Shown piece by piece: positions 8,953-18,215 of a stretch of 48,693 bases of DNA. Where the stretch lies: the NCBI RefSeq assembly GCF_001434935.1, contig NZ_AZEG01000017.1, positions 1 to 48,693 on the forward strand, given 5' to 3'. How positions within the stretch are numbered: the stretch's first letter is position 1; each line of letters starts with the position of its first letter. A program made the translations under genes and the position numbers. The notes under the pieces were generated by a model. The model saw only the letters and a program-made list of their open reading frames with translations, searched no databases and was not told where the DNA came from. The stretch is from Liquorilactobacillus uvarum DSM 19971 (GTDB lineage Bacteria > Bacillota > Bacilli > Lactobacillales > Lactobacillaceae).

Positions 8953-9702
8953 ATGGATATTAAGAAAATTTTATTGTCAGCTGCAACTGTAACAGGAATT
9001 TTAACAGCTGGCACCATCGCTGCAAACGCTGATACAGTTACCGTCAAAGCTGGGGATACAGTTTCTCATATCGCATCAGAAAATAACACGACGGTTTCTG
9101 CAATTGAAAAAGCAAACACATTGTCAAACGTTGACTTAATCTTTGTTGGTCAACAACTTGAAGTTGGGGGAAGTTCAAACAGTGCTACACAGACAACTTC
9201 TACACAAACTACTTCAAATACTGTAACACCACAAGCACCTGCTGCTAACTCGCAACAGGCTCAAAGCAGTCAAACACAAGCTTCTTCTGCTAGCTCACAA
9301 CAAACACAAAACAGTCAGGCACAAGCTTCTTCTGCTAGTTCACAACAAACACAAAGCAGTCAAGCACAAGCTTCTTCTGCTAGTTCACAGCAAACACAAA
9401 GCAGCCAAGCACAAGCTTCCTCTGCTAGTTCACAACAAGCACAGAGTACACAGCAAACAAGTACGACAACTTCTAGTTCTTCAGAAGAAGCTGCTAAAGC
9501 TTGGATTGCTAACCGCGAATCAGGTGGTAGTTACTCAGCAACAAATGGTCAATATTATGGTAAATACCAATTATCAAAATCTTATTTGAATGGTGATTAT
9601 TCAGCAGCTAACCAAGAAGCCGTAGCTGATCAATATGTTCAAAGCCGTTACGGTTCATGGGCAAATGCTCAAAAACATTCACAAGAAACAGGTTGGTACT
9701 AA
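8953..9702 (+). CDS. LysM cell-wall protein of the aggregation-promoting factor (Apf) type
   Basis: Exported peptidoglycan-binding protein, probably involved in cell shape or wall turnover. Residues 1-26 are a signal peptide ending near ANA, followed by one LysM domain (VTVKAGDTVSHIASEN to about residue 73). Then comes a Ser/Gln/Ala-rich linker with four 15-residue repeats, and a C-terminal module of about 75 residues (AAKAWIANRESGGSY, NGQYYGKYQLSKSYLNGDYS) ending in TGWY, as in lactobacillus Apf proteins; the RESGGSY stretch with its Glu resembles small transglycosylase folds. I use the ATG at 8953, preceded by AGGAG and giving 249 residues, because it begins the signal peptide. The gene stands alone with its own terminator. 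Confidence 0.9.
   Translation: MDIKKILLSAATVTGILTAGTIAANADTVTVKAGDTVSHIASENNTTVSAIEKANTLSNVDLIFVGQQLEVGGSSNSATQTTSTQTTSNTVTPQAPAANSQQAQSSQTQASSASSQQTQNSQAQASSASSQQTQSSQAQASSASSQQTQSSQAQASSASSQQAQSTQQTSTTTSSSSEEAAKAWIANRESGGSYSATNGQYYGKYQLSKSYLNGDYSAANQEAVADQYVQSRYGSWANAQKHSQETGWY
9265..9444 (+). repeat. four tandem 45-base repeats inside the Apf-like gene
   Basis: Four in-frame copies of a 45-base unit encode variations of SSQAQASSASSQQTQ. Copies differ by only a few, mostly silent, bases, so copy number probably varies between strains. The unit forms the flexible linker between the LysM and C-terminal domains. Confidence 0.9.
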
Positions 9703-9730
9703 AATAGGTTTCAACTAAATCAGTTTATTT

Positions 9731-9774
9731 AAAAAAGCTCCAAGTCGGATAAATATTCGGCTTGGAGCTTTTTT
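9731..9774 (+). terminator. terminator of the Apf-like gene
   Basis: The stem AAGCTCCAAGTCGG with partner TTCGGCTTGGAGCTT is followed by a T run on the plus strand, about 30 bases after the stop. Confidence 0.88.
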
Positions 9775-9917
9775 ACTTACGCATAAAAAGAAATGACCCA
9801 AAATAGAGAAAATTTGAGTGTAACTAATTCATAATAGTTCTAGGTTTAAAACATGATTTACTGTAACTCTATTTAATCGCAAAAATCTCTACAATTACCA
9901 ACAATTTTCTTAATCCA

Positions 9918-9955
9918 TAAAAAGGCCTGCGGCAAAAAAAGTTGTCACAGGCCTC
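9918..9955 (-). terminator. terminator of the C39-like peptidase gene
   Basis: On the minus strand AGGCCTGTG pairs with CGCAGGCCT across an internal T-rich loop, and TTTTTA follows. It lies 25 bases past the stop. Confidence 0.8.
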
Positions 9956-9980
9956 ATTGATTTTAATTTGTAATATCTAC

Positions 9981-10766
9981 TTACTTATCAGTATTAATAT
10001 AAACCGCTTGTTTCCCCATTTGATTATATGCTTCTTCAAAATCACTCCAACTAACGGCCTGATTTTTCTTACCATATGGATTATTAATATAAATCAGATT
10101 ATTTTTTCTATCAAATCCCGTAATTACTACACTATGTTCAGAAAATGTTATTTTAATTTTGCCTTGTGGTGTGTCCCAATCTTGAAAATCGTCAACTGCT
10201 GCAAAAGATGCAGTTGTAATCGTCCAAACGGGATGCCCTTCTTCCAGTTCTTCAATAACTTTATTAAAACTTTGACCACTAATATCTGTAACATTATCAG
10301 AATATTTCTTTGCAAGATCGGTAATCGGCCCGTGGTAAACTCCTAGTCCTGGATCTGATCCTGTAACATCTCCCACAAAGCCTATATTTGGATTGCCATG
10401 CTGTCCATTATCATAATTCATCGGGACAGTTTTTATTTTTTCTCCCAGCTCATTTTTCGTAACATTAATGCCATAGTAATTCAGTAACATGGCTAAGGAA
10501 GTAACTTCACACCCATTGTACAAAGTAGGATCATCTAATTGATTAAGCAATGGGACATTCATTTTAACATGATTAACCTTTTTTGGTTCTTTGGTTTTAT
10601 TTGTTTTATTTGACAAACTCCCATCCATAAAACGATCAATTTCATTTACGAACGGTACTTTTTGCAGATTTCCTGTAAATGTCAATCCACCAATGTATGT
10701 TCCGGCACCAACCAATACAATAATCACTAAAACAGGACCAAGCATCCCCTTTTGGTGCTTTTTCAA
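9981..10766 (-). CDS. membrane-anchored C39-like cysteine peptidase
   Basis: Predicted extracytoplasmic papain-fold peptidase. A single N-terminal membrane anchor (GPVLVIIVLVGAGTYIGGL) is followed by a linker and a C39_2-type domain: MNVPLLNQLDDPTLYNGCEVTSLA-type sequence carries the likely catalytic Cys, HSVVITGFD the His, and NNPYG the third residue. I prefer the TTG at 10766 (261 residues), which has AAGGAAGG nine bases upstream; an in-frame TTG at 10787 overlaps that ribosome site. It stands alone, and its substrate is unknown. Candidate roles are surface protein processing or peptidoglycan peptide turnover. Confidence 0.82.
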   Translation of the reverse strand: MKKHQKGMLGPVLVIIVLVGAGTYIGGLTFTGNLQKVPFVNEIDRFMDGSLSNKTNKTKEPKKVNHVKMNVPLLNQLDDPTLYNGCEVTSLAMLLNYYGINVTKNELGEKIKTVPMNYDNGQHGNPNIGFVGDVTGSDPGLGVYHGPITDLAKKYSDNVTDISGQSFNKVIEELEEGHPVWTITTASFAAVDDFQDWDTPQGKIKITFSEHSVVITGFDRKNNLIYINNPYGKKNQAVSWSDFEEAYNQMGKQAVYINTDK

Positions 10767-10956
10767 TTTTCTAATCCTTCCTTTCAATTAATAGCATACC
10801 CTATTAATATGATTTAATGCTCTTCACAATGATAACTATTTTCAATGCTAACAAGTAATATATTAGCACAAAAAAATATTTTATTCATACACCAAGATCA
10901 AAAAATTTTACCATCTAAACTTCTTTTTTTAAATGAATAATAAATTATCCATCATC

Positions 10957-11003
10957 ACAAAAAACGATTAATAGCAAAAATCATCTTTTGCTATCAATCG
11001 TCT
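10957..11003 (-). terminator. terminator of the dicarboxylate/amino acid symporter
   Basis: A long stem (ACGATTAATAGCAAAA with TTTTGCTATCAATCGT, one mismatch) is followed on the minus strand by TTTTTTG. It lies about 60 bases after the symporter stop. Confidence 0.88.
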
Positions 11004-11060
11004 TAACTTACCGCTCTTTATCATATTAATTTAATTATATCTCGCAAATTAAAATCAAGT

Positions 11061-12341
11061 TTATTTTGATATTTTTAAGGAAGCTAAATATTTTTGACTC
11101 TTCTCTTCATCAAATTCTTTTTCTGATTTTCCAATGATTACAGCTGCTAAAGAATTTCCTGCAACATTAACAACCGTTCGACCCATATCTACCAACCGAT
11201 CAATTCCTGCAATGAATGTCAATCCCTGCATAGGTACACCAATGGAAGACACCGTTGCTAATAAGACCACAAACGATGCTCCAGGAACGCCTGCCATGCC
11301 CTTTGAAGTAATCATTAAAACTACAGCTAAAGTTATCTGCTGACCGATAGATAAATGAATTCCGTATGCTTGTGCTAAGAAGAGCGCTGCCAGCGACTGG
11401 TAAATTGCAGATCCATCCAAGTTAAACGTATAGCCTGTTGGCACAACAAAAGAAACTATTCCTTGACTAACACCAAAATTATTCATTTTATCAATGATTT
11501 TAGGTAAGACTGCTTCGGAGCTCGCTGTTGAGAAGGCCAAAACCATCTCGTCCTTGATAACATGAAGTAAATGCCAAATATTCAATTTAAATAATTTAGC
11601 CACCAGACCCATAATAACTACTATAAAAATAGCCATCGTTGCGTATGCGAGCAAAATAAAATATCCTAGAGGAGCTAAAGCATTAATCCCCATTTGAGCA
11701 ACCGTCGCACCAATTAATGCACACACACCAATTGGTGCAGATTTCATAACCCAATTTGTAACTTTAAACATTACCTCTGAAACTGCTCGAAAAAAATCGA
11801 GAATGATAGTACCCTTTTCTCCGATCGCAGCAGTTCCCAAACCAAAAAATACTGAGAAAAAAATAATTGGAAGCATGTCACCTGAACTTAGTGCTTTGAA
11901 AATATTTGTCGGGATTATTCCCATAAAAATAGACCAAACACCGCTATTTTTGGCTGTTTTAGCAGTTTCAACGTACTGACTGATACTTTGTCCGTGTAAT
12001 TGATGCACATTTATGTAATCGCCCGGGTGAAATATGTTGCCTATAATTAATCCAAGTATAATTGCGATAGTTGTCATAAGCTCAAAATAAATTAAAGTTT
12101 TACCGCCAACACGTCCTAATTTCTTGATGTCTCCCATGTTTGCAATTCCCACTACCAAACAAGAAACAACGATTGGCAAAACTATCATTTGGATCAAACT
12201 AATAAACATCGTTCCAATATTTTGCATGGCTGTAGTTGCAGTTTGATTATCATAGAAAACAACTCCTAGTATAATACCTAAAATTAATCCGATTAAAATC
12301 TGCCAACCTAAATTTAGACGCCAAATCTTATAGTGTTTCAT
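11061..12341 (-). CDS. glutamate/aspartate (dicarboxylate):cation symporter, GltP/GltT type
   Basis: Secondary transporter of the DAACS family (SLC1 type), importing acidic amino acids or dicarboxylates with H+ or Na+. The 426-residue protein has eight hydrophobic segments and the two re-entrant loop signatures: the serine-rich FSTASSEAVLPKI (HP1) and PTGYTFNLDGSAIYQS (TM7, the NMDGT-type motif). DMGRTVVNVAGN in TM8 carries the arginine that binds acidic side chains in GltPh, favouring glutamate/aspartate. The gene stands alone with its own terminator. The exact substrate cannot be settled from sequence. Confidence 0.9.
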   Translation of the reverse strand: MKHYKIWRLNLGWQILIGLILGIILGVVFYDNQTATTAMQNIGTMFISLIQMIVLPIVVSCLVVGIANMGDIKKLGRVGGKTLIYFELMTTIAIILGLIIGNIFHPGDYINVHQLHGQSISQYVETAKTAKNSGVWSIFMGIIPTNIFKALSSGDMLPIIFFSVFFGLGTAAIGEKGTIILDFFRAVSEVMFKVTNWVMKSAPIGVCALIGATVAQMGINALAPLGYFILLAYATMAIFIVVIMGLVAKLFKLNIWHLLHVIKDEMVLAFSTASSEAVLPKIIDKMNNFGVSQGIVSFVVPTGYTFNLDGSAIYQSLAALFLAQAYGIHLSIGQQITLAVVLMITSKGMAGVPGASFVVLLATVSSIGVPMQGLTFIAGIDRLVDMGRTVVNVAGNSLAAVIIGKSEKEFDEEKSQKYLASLKISK

Positions 12342-12709
12342 CTTCTTCTCCCTTAATCATATTCTAATTGAACAACAAGTGTCAGAACCTATTACTCTAA
12401 TATTGCAGTATATAATTTTTCGCAACAAGATAATACTATCAAAAAAACTACGTTTATAAAATGTAAAAAAATAATATTTAATTTTTATAACAAACTAATA
12501 AATCTCATTCTTCCTAATTAATTAGCTTAAAGGTCTATAACAAACTGCTGGACTTTTAGAACATATCCCTTGTAATATACGCTTTTAAATTAGGCTTAAA
12601 GAAAATATACTAATAGTCATTAAATCCTGGACATTAACAGCAGATTATGAAAATATTTGGTTTTAGCAAGAATAATCCTTAAGAAGTATTAATTCGTATA
12701 ATATAGGAT
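12342..12709. other. intergenic region without gene
   Basis: About 370 bases of AT-rich sequence between the symporter start and the ABC exporter terminator. No reading frame, RNA gene or clear repeat was recognised. It must contain the symporter promoter, for which I see no convincing -35/-10 pair. Confidence 0.5.
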
Positions 12710-12764
12710 AAAAAAAGAAGCTAGGCCAGAATAACTTTTGCTACGGCTCTCAGCTTCTTTATTT
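12710..12764 (-). terminator. terminator of the ABC exporter operon
   Basis: Arms AAAGAAGCTGAGAGCC and GGCCTAGCTTCTTT are imperfectly paired on the minus strand and followed by a run of seven T residues. It lies about 30 bases after the second exporter gene. Confidence 0.82.
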
Positions 12765-12795
12765 CTTATGAAATTAACTTTAAATAAACTAGATC

Positions 12796-14577
12796 TTACT
12801 CAAACACCATCTGATTAGTATAAAGTTCATAGTAAAATCCTTTTTCTTTTAATAGTTGTTGGTGATTTCCTTCTTCTATAATGTTCCCATCTTTGAGAAC
12901 AACAATATCATCTGCCTTAATAATTGTTTTTAACCGATGTGCAATAACAAAACTAGTTCTTCCAGCAATAACATTATCCATCGCTTTTTGGATCTTTTCT
13001 TCTGTTACCATATCAACATTGGAGGTTGCTTCATCCAAGATCAAAAACGGAGGATTAGTCAAAATCGTTCGTGCAATACTGATAAGTTGTTTTTGTCCCG
13101 TTGAAAATAATGAATCAGCATCGCTTATCTTTGTTTCATAGCCTTCAGGTAATGAATTGATAAACTCATGGATATGTGCTTGTTTAGCTGCAGATACCAT
13201 TTCTTCATGTGAAGCATCAGGTTTTCCAAATTTAATATTCTCAGCAATCGTTCCTGTGAATAAAACCGAATCCTGCAGCACAATTCCTACATTCTTTCTC
13301 AATGATCTGAGATTTAACTCATTTATATCATTATCATCAAATATAATTTTACCATCAGTAATGTCGTAAAATCGATTCAACAAATTCATAACCGTCGTTT
13401 TTCCTGAACCTGTCGGGCCAACAAGTGCGACCATTCTGCCTTTCTCAACCCGAATGTCCAATCCATGGAGAATTTCTTTATTCTCATCATATCCAAAATG
13501 GACATTTTTCAGTTCCACACCTTTTTTTATTCCATCTAATTCTTGTTCAGCAGCATTAATTTTTTCTTCTGGTTGAGAATGCACATTTGACAATCTCTTA
13601 GCACCCGTCAGCGCTAATTGCAGCATTGAAAACATTGAGGTAATTTGTGTAATTGGCTGAAAATACTGCTGTGAATACTGAACAAACATTACAATTAATC
13701 CAAGACCAACAGCTTTTTCAATATTGTCATTCACTACCATCCACGATCCGAAGGCAATTACAATCGCAAGATTCAAAAGTGACAACCCCTGCATAAGTGG
13801 AAACAATAATCCTGAATACAACTGACCTTTGAAAGTTGCTTTACGAACTTTTTCATTTTTTTCTTTAAACCCTGTCAACGATTGTTTTTGCAAACCATTC
13901 GTTATAATTATTTTTTCACCATTGATTTGTTCATTGATATAACCATTCAGCTTTCCAATCTCTTCTTGCTGCATATCAATGTTATATCTAGCTTTCCTCA
14001 CAATAAATAAAGCCACAATAATAACCAGTGGGGTTGATGCAACAGTTGCCAGTGCCATTTTCACATTTAAAGAAAACATAATCCAAATCGTGCCTACATA
14101 AAGTGCTGCTTGAGATATAAGTTCAAAAATAGCTTGATTCATCGCATTAAAGATATTATCCAAATCAGATGTAAACAACGATAGAATTTTTCCATCCTGA
14201 TGCTGATCAAAATACCGGACTGTCATCCTCTGTAGTTTACCAAATAACCCAATCCGCATTTGGTTAGTAGAAAGAGCATTGATCCGTGACGTCCAGAGAC
14301 TCGAAATTAACATTGTTACCACGTTCATACAATTAAAGAATAGTAGTGCCCACAATGCATTATAAAAATAACCTAAAGACGCTTGCGAACGAGTGGCTGG
14401 ATTTAAATACTTAGTTAAATATTTGCTCAATTCAGTAATCGCGTCACCCATGTAGGTTGGTGCTTTAACCTGAAACCATGTTGAAATGATTGTTAGAACA
14501 ATGACCAAGAGCAATCCCTTCCAATATTTTTTTAAATTGACTGCAAAATATTTTAAAGATTTCTTCATGTCGCTCAT
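12796..14577 (-). CDS. ABC exporter subunit, catalytic Walker B half (heterodimeric multidrug type)
   Basis: Half-transporter: six membrane helices (residues about 20-330) fused to a nucleotide-binding domain. Walker A is GPTGSGKTTV and Walker B is FLILDEATSNVD with the catalytic glutamate. The switch histidine is present (IAHRLKT), but the signature is altered to FSTGQKQ instead of LSGGQ. It therefore supplies the active Walker B and the weak signature of a heterodimer with the upstream gene, as in LmrCD/BmrCD exporters. Three bases separate the two genes, and GGTGAG serves as the ribosome site. The substrate is unknown; drugs or lipids are typical of the family. Confidence 0.92.
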   Translation of the reverse strand: MSDMKKSLKYFAVNLKKYWKGLLLVIVLTIISTWFQVKAPTYMGDAITELSKYLTKYLNPATRSQASLGYFYNALWALLFFNCMNVVTMLISSLWTSRINALSTNQMRIGLFGKLQRMTVRYFDQHQDGKILSLFTSDLDNIFNAMNQAIFELISQAALYVGTIWIMFSLNVKMALATVASTPLVIIVALFIVRKARYNIDMQQEEIGKLNGYINEQINGEKIIITNGLQKQSLTGFKEKNEKVRKATFKGQLYSGLLFPLMQGLSLLNLAIVIAFGSWMVVNDNIEKAVGLGLIVMFVQYSQQYFQPITQITSMFSMLQLALTGAKRLSNVHSQPEEKINAAEQELDGIKKGVELKNVHFGYDENKEILHGLDIRVEKGRMVALVGPTGSGKTTVMNLLNRFYDITDGKIIFDDNDINELNLRSLRKNVGIVLQDSVLFTGTIAENIKFGKPDASHEEMVSAAKQAHIHEFINSLPEGYETKISDADSLFSTGQKQLISIARTILTNPPFLILDEATSNVDMVTEEKIQKAMDNVIAGRTSFVIAHRLKTIIKADDIVVLKDGNIIEEGNHQQLLKEKGFYYELYTNQMVFE

Positions 14578-14580
14578 CTG

Positions 14581-16311
14581 TCACTCACCTCGCTTATTGT
14601 TATCTGCTGAAACTTGTGCATCATATATTTCTTCATAAATTGGAGAAGTTTGTAATAATTCTTTGTGGTTTCCTACCGCAACCAATCTTCCCTTGTCCAA
14701 AACCAATATTTTATCCGCTTGAAGAACAGACGCAATTTTTTCAGCAATTATAAAAACTGTTGTTTTTTTCAAATCTCGTTCTAAGGCTTCTTGAACTTTT
14801 TTCTCAGATTTTGCATCTAAAGCTGATGTTGAATCATCCAGTATCAAAATCTGCGGTTTTCCGATAAGTCCACGCGCTATTGATAGTCGCTGCTTTTGCC
14901 CACCTGACAGATTGGCGGATCGTTCTTCAATTTTATGTTCGAATCCATCTTCATAATGATCGATGAATTCTGCCGCCTGTGAAATCTCAGAAGCCCAGCG
15001 TAATTCTTTCTCCGAAGCATCTTTTTTACCTTGTCTGAGATTTTCAGCAATCGTTCCTGAAAAAAGAATTGCACGCTGTAAAACATAACTGACCGCTTTA
15101 CGCAAAGAAGACTCGTTTACCATCCTCAGATCACTTCCTCCAACATAAACCGTACCTTCGGTAGGATCGTACAATCGCGGTATTAATTGTGCCATAGTTG
15201 TCTTCCCTGACCCAGTAGCACCAACAATTCCAACCGTCTCACCCGGTTTTACTTTAAAACTAATGTCGTGTAAGGAAAGGTCATCGGAATTTGGATAAGA
15301 AAAAGAAACATTTCTAAATTCGACACTACCATCCAATTTTTCCTTTGGGGCACCCGTTTTATAATCAACATCCGGCTGTGTTTCCAAAACTTCCTTGATT
15401 CTTCCTAAAGATATTAATCCACGAGATGCCATCATCATCGTCATTGCCCCGATAATAATAGCAAACATCAGCTGCATCAGATATGAAATAAATGAAGCTA
15501 TCGCTGCTAAATCACTCGGATGATCTGTCACTCCTATTCCAACAAAATAAATAGCTAGCAGAATCATAAGATTTGAAATGAGTGTGAATGCCGGGATCAT
15601 AAGTGAAAACAAATACCCTATGCTAAGATGCAGGCCTTGAATACTATCAGACGATGCAGTAAATTTATTTATTTCATTTTTTTCTTGATTAAATGACTTT
15701 ACAACTCTGATTCCCTGCATTGATTCCTGAGCAATTGTATTCAACCGATCCATCCATTTCTGGAATTTCGAGAAGAAACGACCCATTTTTGAAAAAACGA
15801 GTCCTGAAAGTCCTAAAATACAAATAACCATCAAAACTTCAATCCACCAAAGACGCGGAATTGTCATAATGCCAAGGATAAAAGCTCCCACAAACAAAAT
15901 TGGAATGCGAAAAAGTTGCATAAAAATGGTCATTATTAAGTTCAGCACTTGATTCATGTCGTTTATTAATCTAACAACCAGACTTCCAGACGAAAATTTT
16001 TCAATATTTCCAAATGAAAAAGTTTGAATTTTATTGTACAGATCTGCTCGCAAATCTGTGGTAACAGACTGGGCGATCTTTGCAGAAAAATATGTACTGA
16101 TAATTCCTGCAATAATGCCTATAACTGCCAGTACAATCAGCTGTATCCCATAGTTTCTGACAGCAGCTGTATCATCTGAAATTATTGCTTTCATGATGTT
16201 TTGCAGAAGTCTTGGCTGCCATAATGAACTCACTGCCAATACAATAACAGCCCCAACAGCCCCAACTATTGAACTAAAGTTGTTTTTTAAATACGGTTTT
16301 AGTATTCCCAT
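14581..16311 (-). CDS. ABC exporter subunit, degenerate-site half (heterodimeric multidrug type)
   Basis: Partner half-transporter and first gene of the pair, with six membrane helices and an ABC domain. Walker A GATGSGKTT and signature LSGGQKQR are intact. The Walker B glutamate is replaced by aspartate (LILDDSTSALD) and the H-loop histidine by glutamate (IIAEKIAS), so one ATP site of the heterodimer cannot hydrolyse normally. The start is placed at ATG 16311 (576 residues), preceded by GGAAGG at a good distance; an upstream in-frame ATG at 16341 lacks such a site. Membrane region at residues about 15-310. Confidence 0.92.
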   Translation of the reverse strand: MGILKPYLKNNFSSIVGAVGAVIVLAVSSLWQPRLLQNIMKAIISDDTAAVRNYGIQLIVLAVIGIIAGIISTYFSAKIAQSVTTDLRADLYNKIQTFSFGNIEKFSSGSLVVRLINDMNQVLNLIMTIFMQLFRIPILFVGAFILGIMTIPRLWWIEVLMVICILGLSGLVFSKMGRFFSKFQKWMDRLNTIAQESMQGIRVVKSFNQEKNEINKFTASSDSIQGLHLSIGYLFSLMIPAFTLISNLMILLAIYFVGIGVTDHPSDLAAIASFISYLMQLMFAIIIGAMTMMMASRGLISLGRIKEVLETQPDVDYKTGAPKEKLDGSVEFRNVSFSYPNSDDLSLHDISFKVKPGETVGIVGATGSGKTTMAQLIPRLYDPTEGTVYVGGSDLRMVNESSLRKAVSYVLQRAILFSGTIAENLRQGKKDASEKELRWASEISQAAEFIDHYEDGFEHKIEERSANLSGGQKQRLSIARGLIGKPQILILDDSTSALDAKSEKKVQEALERDLKKTTVFIIAEKIASVLQADKILVLDKGRLVAVGNHKELLQTSPIYEEIYDAQVSADNNKRGE

Positions 16312-16341
16312 AATCAGACTACCTTCCGAAACGCTATCCAT

Positions 16342-16881
16342 GTGTGTATTACTTAGATTTACACACTGCGTTTTTACTTATCCACACCTGCACGAACATT
16401 CATAATAATCGAATGATCGCTGTTTTTTCCATTTAAGTTAAAAAAGGTTATCCTAAACTTCCATAAGGTTAAGCAAGACATTATAAAAACAGCCACTGCC
16501 TCTTTTAAAGACAATTAGCTGCCTATATTCTTAAAACTATCCTTACTTGCCAACGATACTCTCGTTAGAAAGCGGAACAAACATTCGGTATATATCCTAT
16601 CTTATAGAATTTTCTTTATTTATTCAATTAATTTGTTGCGCATCTTATCTTAAAGTCTAATTATGCTCGCTCTGAGTAATCAATTAGTAGATGGGTGCAC
16701 TTTAGTAAACATAATTTATAATATTTAATATAAAAAATAAAATAAGCTAGCAAATTTTTCAAAAAACAACTCATAATTTATTTTTTTATTTAGAAACCAT
16801 TGTAATTTGGAATATAACACTCTAGAATAATATTCATGTGCTTTATAATTTTTTCACAATTAAAAAGGAGGAACATTTTTT
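16342..16881. other. divergent intergenic region between the ABC exporter and the GntP-type permease
   Basis: About 540 bases, AT-rich, with no convincing gene or RNA. It must hold the promoters of both the leftward exporter operon and the rightward permease/glycerate kinase pair. I could not assign -35/-10 boxes with confidence. Confidence 0.5.
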
Positions 16882-18189
16882 ATGGATTCATCATTAGTTA
16901 TTTCTTGGTGGGCGGCTTTATCTGGCTTAGCAATTGCTATTATATTAATACTTAGAAGACTTAATCCTGTCTATTCCCTTATCTTGGGTGCTATTATCGG
17001 ATCGCTGCTTGGTGGAGCCAATCTCGTCCAAACATTAGACATTTTGATAAAAGGCTCGCAAAGTGTTATGGGGACAGTTCTTCGTGTTTTGGCAGCCGGA
17101 ATGCTCGCCGGTGTCATGATGGAATCAGGAGCTGCTGACACATTAGCTAGAGCTATCGTTACAAAATTAGGTGATCGTTTTGCTATTTTATCACTTGCTT
17201 TAGCAACCATGGTGATTACTGCTGTTGGCGTTTTCATCCCTGTTGCAGTTTTAATAGTTGCCCCCATTGCCCTTGAAGTTGGTAAGAAAATGCACATTTC
17301 AAAACTAGCACTATTGGTCGCATTATCAGGTGGCGGAAAAGCTGGAAACATTATTTCACCGAACCCCAATACAATTGCAGCTGCAAAAGGTTTTAATCTG
17401 GAACTAAGTCAGGTCATGATTGCTGACTTTATTCCCGCTCTGTTTGCGCTATTGGCAACGGTCATTATCGCTAGTTTGCTTAAACATAAGGGAGCTGCCA
17501 TACTTGACGCCGACTTAGAAAATTTGACTTCTGTTCCAACGGACAAGAAATTTCCTTCTCTGAAATCGTCTTTGGTGACACCTGTCCTTGCAATTGTACT
17601 CCTTCTTCTAAATCCAATTGGTTCTATTTTTCATATTACATTTTTAACTAAACTGAACCTTGATGCGATGTATGTTTTACCTATTGCAGCAATTGCTGGG
17701 GCTCTAGCAATGAAACAAGGAAAACAAATAAAGAGTTATGCTAAGTCAGGTATTGATCGCATGACAGATGTTGTCTTGATCTTGATTGGAGCAGGTACGA
17801 TCGGAGCAACAATTACCTCATCAAATCTCCCAGCTAAGATAATTGATCTTATCAATATGGGACACATTTCTGGAATTCTGCTAGCACCAATATCTGGTGT
17901 CTTGATGGCAGCAGCGTCTGCCTCAACATCAACTGGCGTTATTTTAGCAACAGGTTCTTTCTCTAAAGCCATTCTTGGCTTTGGTGTTACTCCTTTAGCA
18001 GCTGCAGCTATGATTCACACCGGCGGAATCGTTATCGATCAATTACCACATGGCAACTATTTCCACGTCACTGCGAATGCAATGCATATGAATATTAAAG
18101 AACGTTCACGCGCTATACTATATGAAGCAATCGTTGGGGCTTCGGCTATGATTGCCGCTACTATTATGTATGGTTTCTTACACTTATAA
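16882..18189 (+). CDS. GntP-family permease, probably for glycerate
   Basis: Inner-membrane H+ symporter of the gluconate permease (GntP) family; 435 residues and about a dozen hydrophobic segments. Features include LAAGMLAGVMMESGAADTLA, ALSGGGKAGNIISPNPNTIA, and TGGIVIDQLPHGNYFH near the C-terminus. The family takes up gluconate and related sugar acids. Because glycerate kinase follows 26 bases downstream, glycerate is the likeliest substrate; this is inference from context. The start ATG has AGGAGG about nine bases upstream. Confidence 0.88.
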   Translation: MDSSLVISWWAALSGLAIAIILILRRLNPVYSLILGAIIGSLLGGANLVQTLDILIKGSQSVMGTVLRVLAAGMLAGVMMESGAADTLARAIVTKLGDRFAILSLALATMVITAVGVFIPVAVLIVAPIALEVGKKMHISKLALLVALSGGGKAGNIISPNPNTIAAAKGFNLELSQVMIADFIPALFALLATVIIASLLKHKGAAILDADLENLTSVPTDKKFPSLKSSLVTPVLAIVLLLLNPIGSIFHITFLTKLNLDAMYVLPIAAIAGALAMKQGKQIKSYAKSGIDRMTDVVLILIGAGTIGATITSSNLPAKIIDLINMGHISGILLAPISGVLMAAASASTSTGVILATGSFSKAILGFGVTPLAAAAMIHTGGIVIDQLPHGNYFHVTANAMHMNIKERSRAILYEAIVGASAMIAATIMYGFLHL

Positions 18190-18215
18190 TTATGTAAAAT
18201 ACAGGAGGTATAGTT

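Noticed and set aside
9942-10346. A 134-codon plus-strand open frame opposite the C39-like peptidase gene
   Set aside because: It is the shadow of a well-supported minus-strand gene and reads across that gene's terminator; no ribosome site and no family features.
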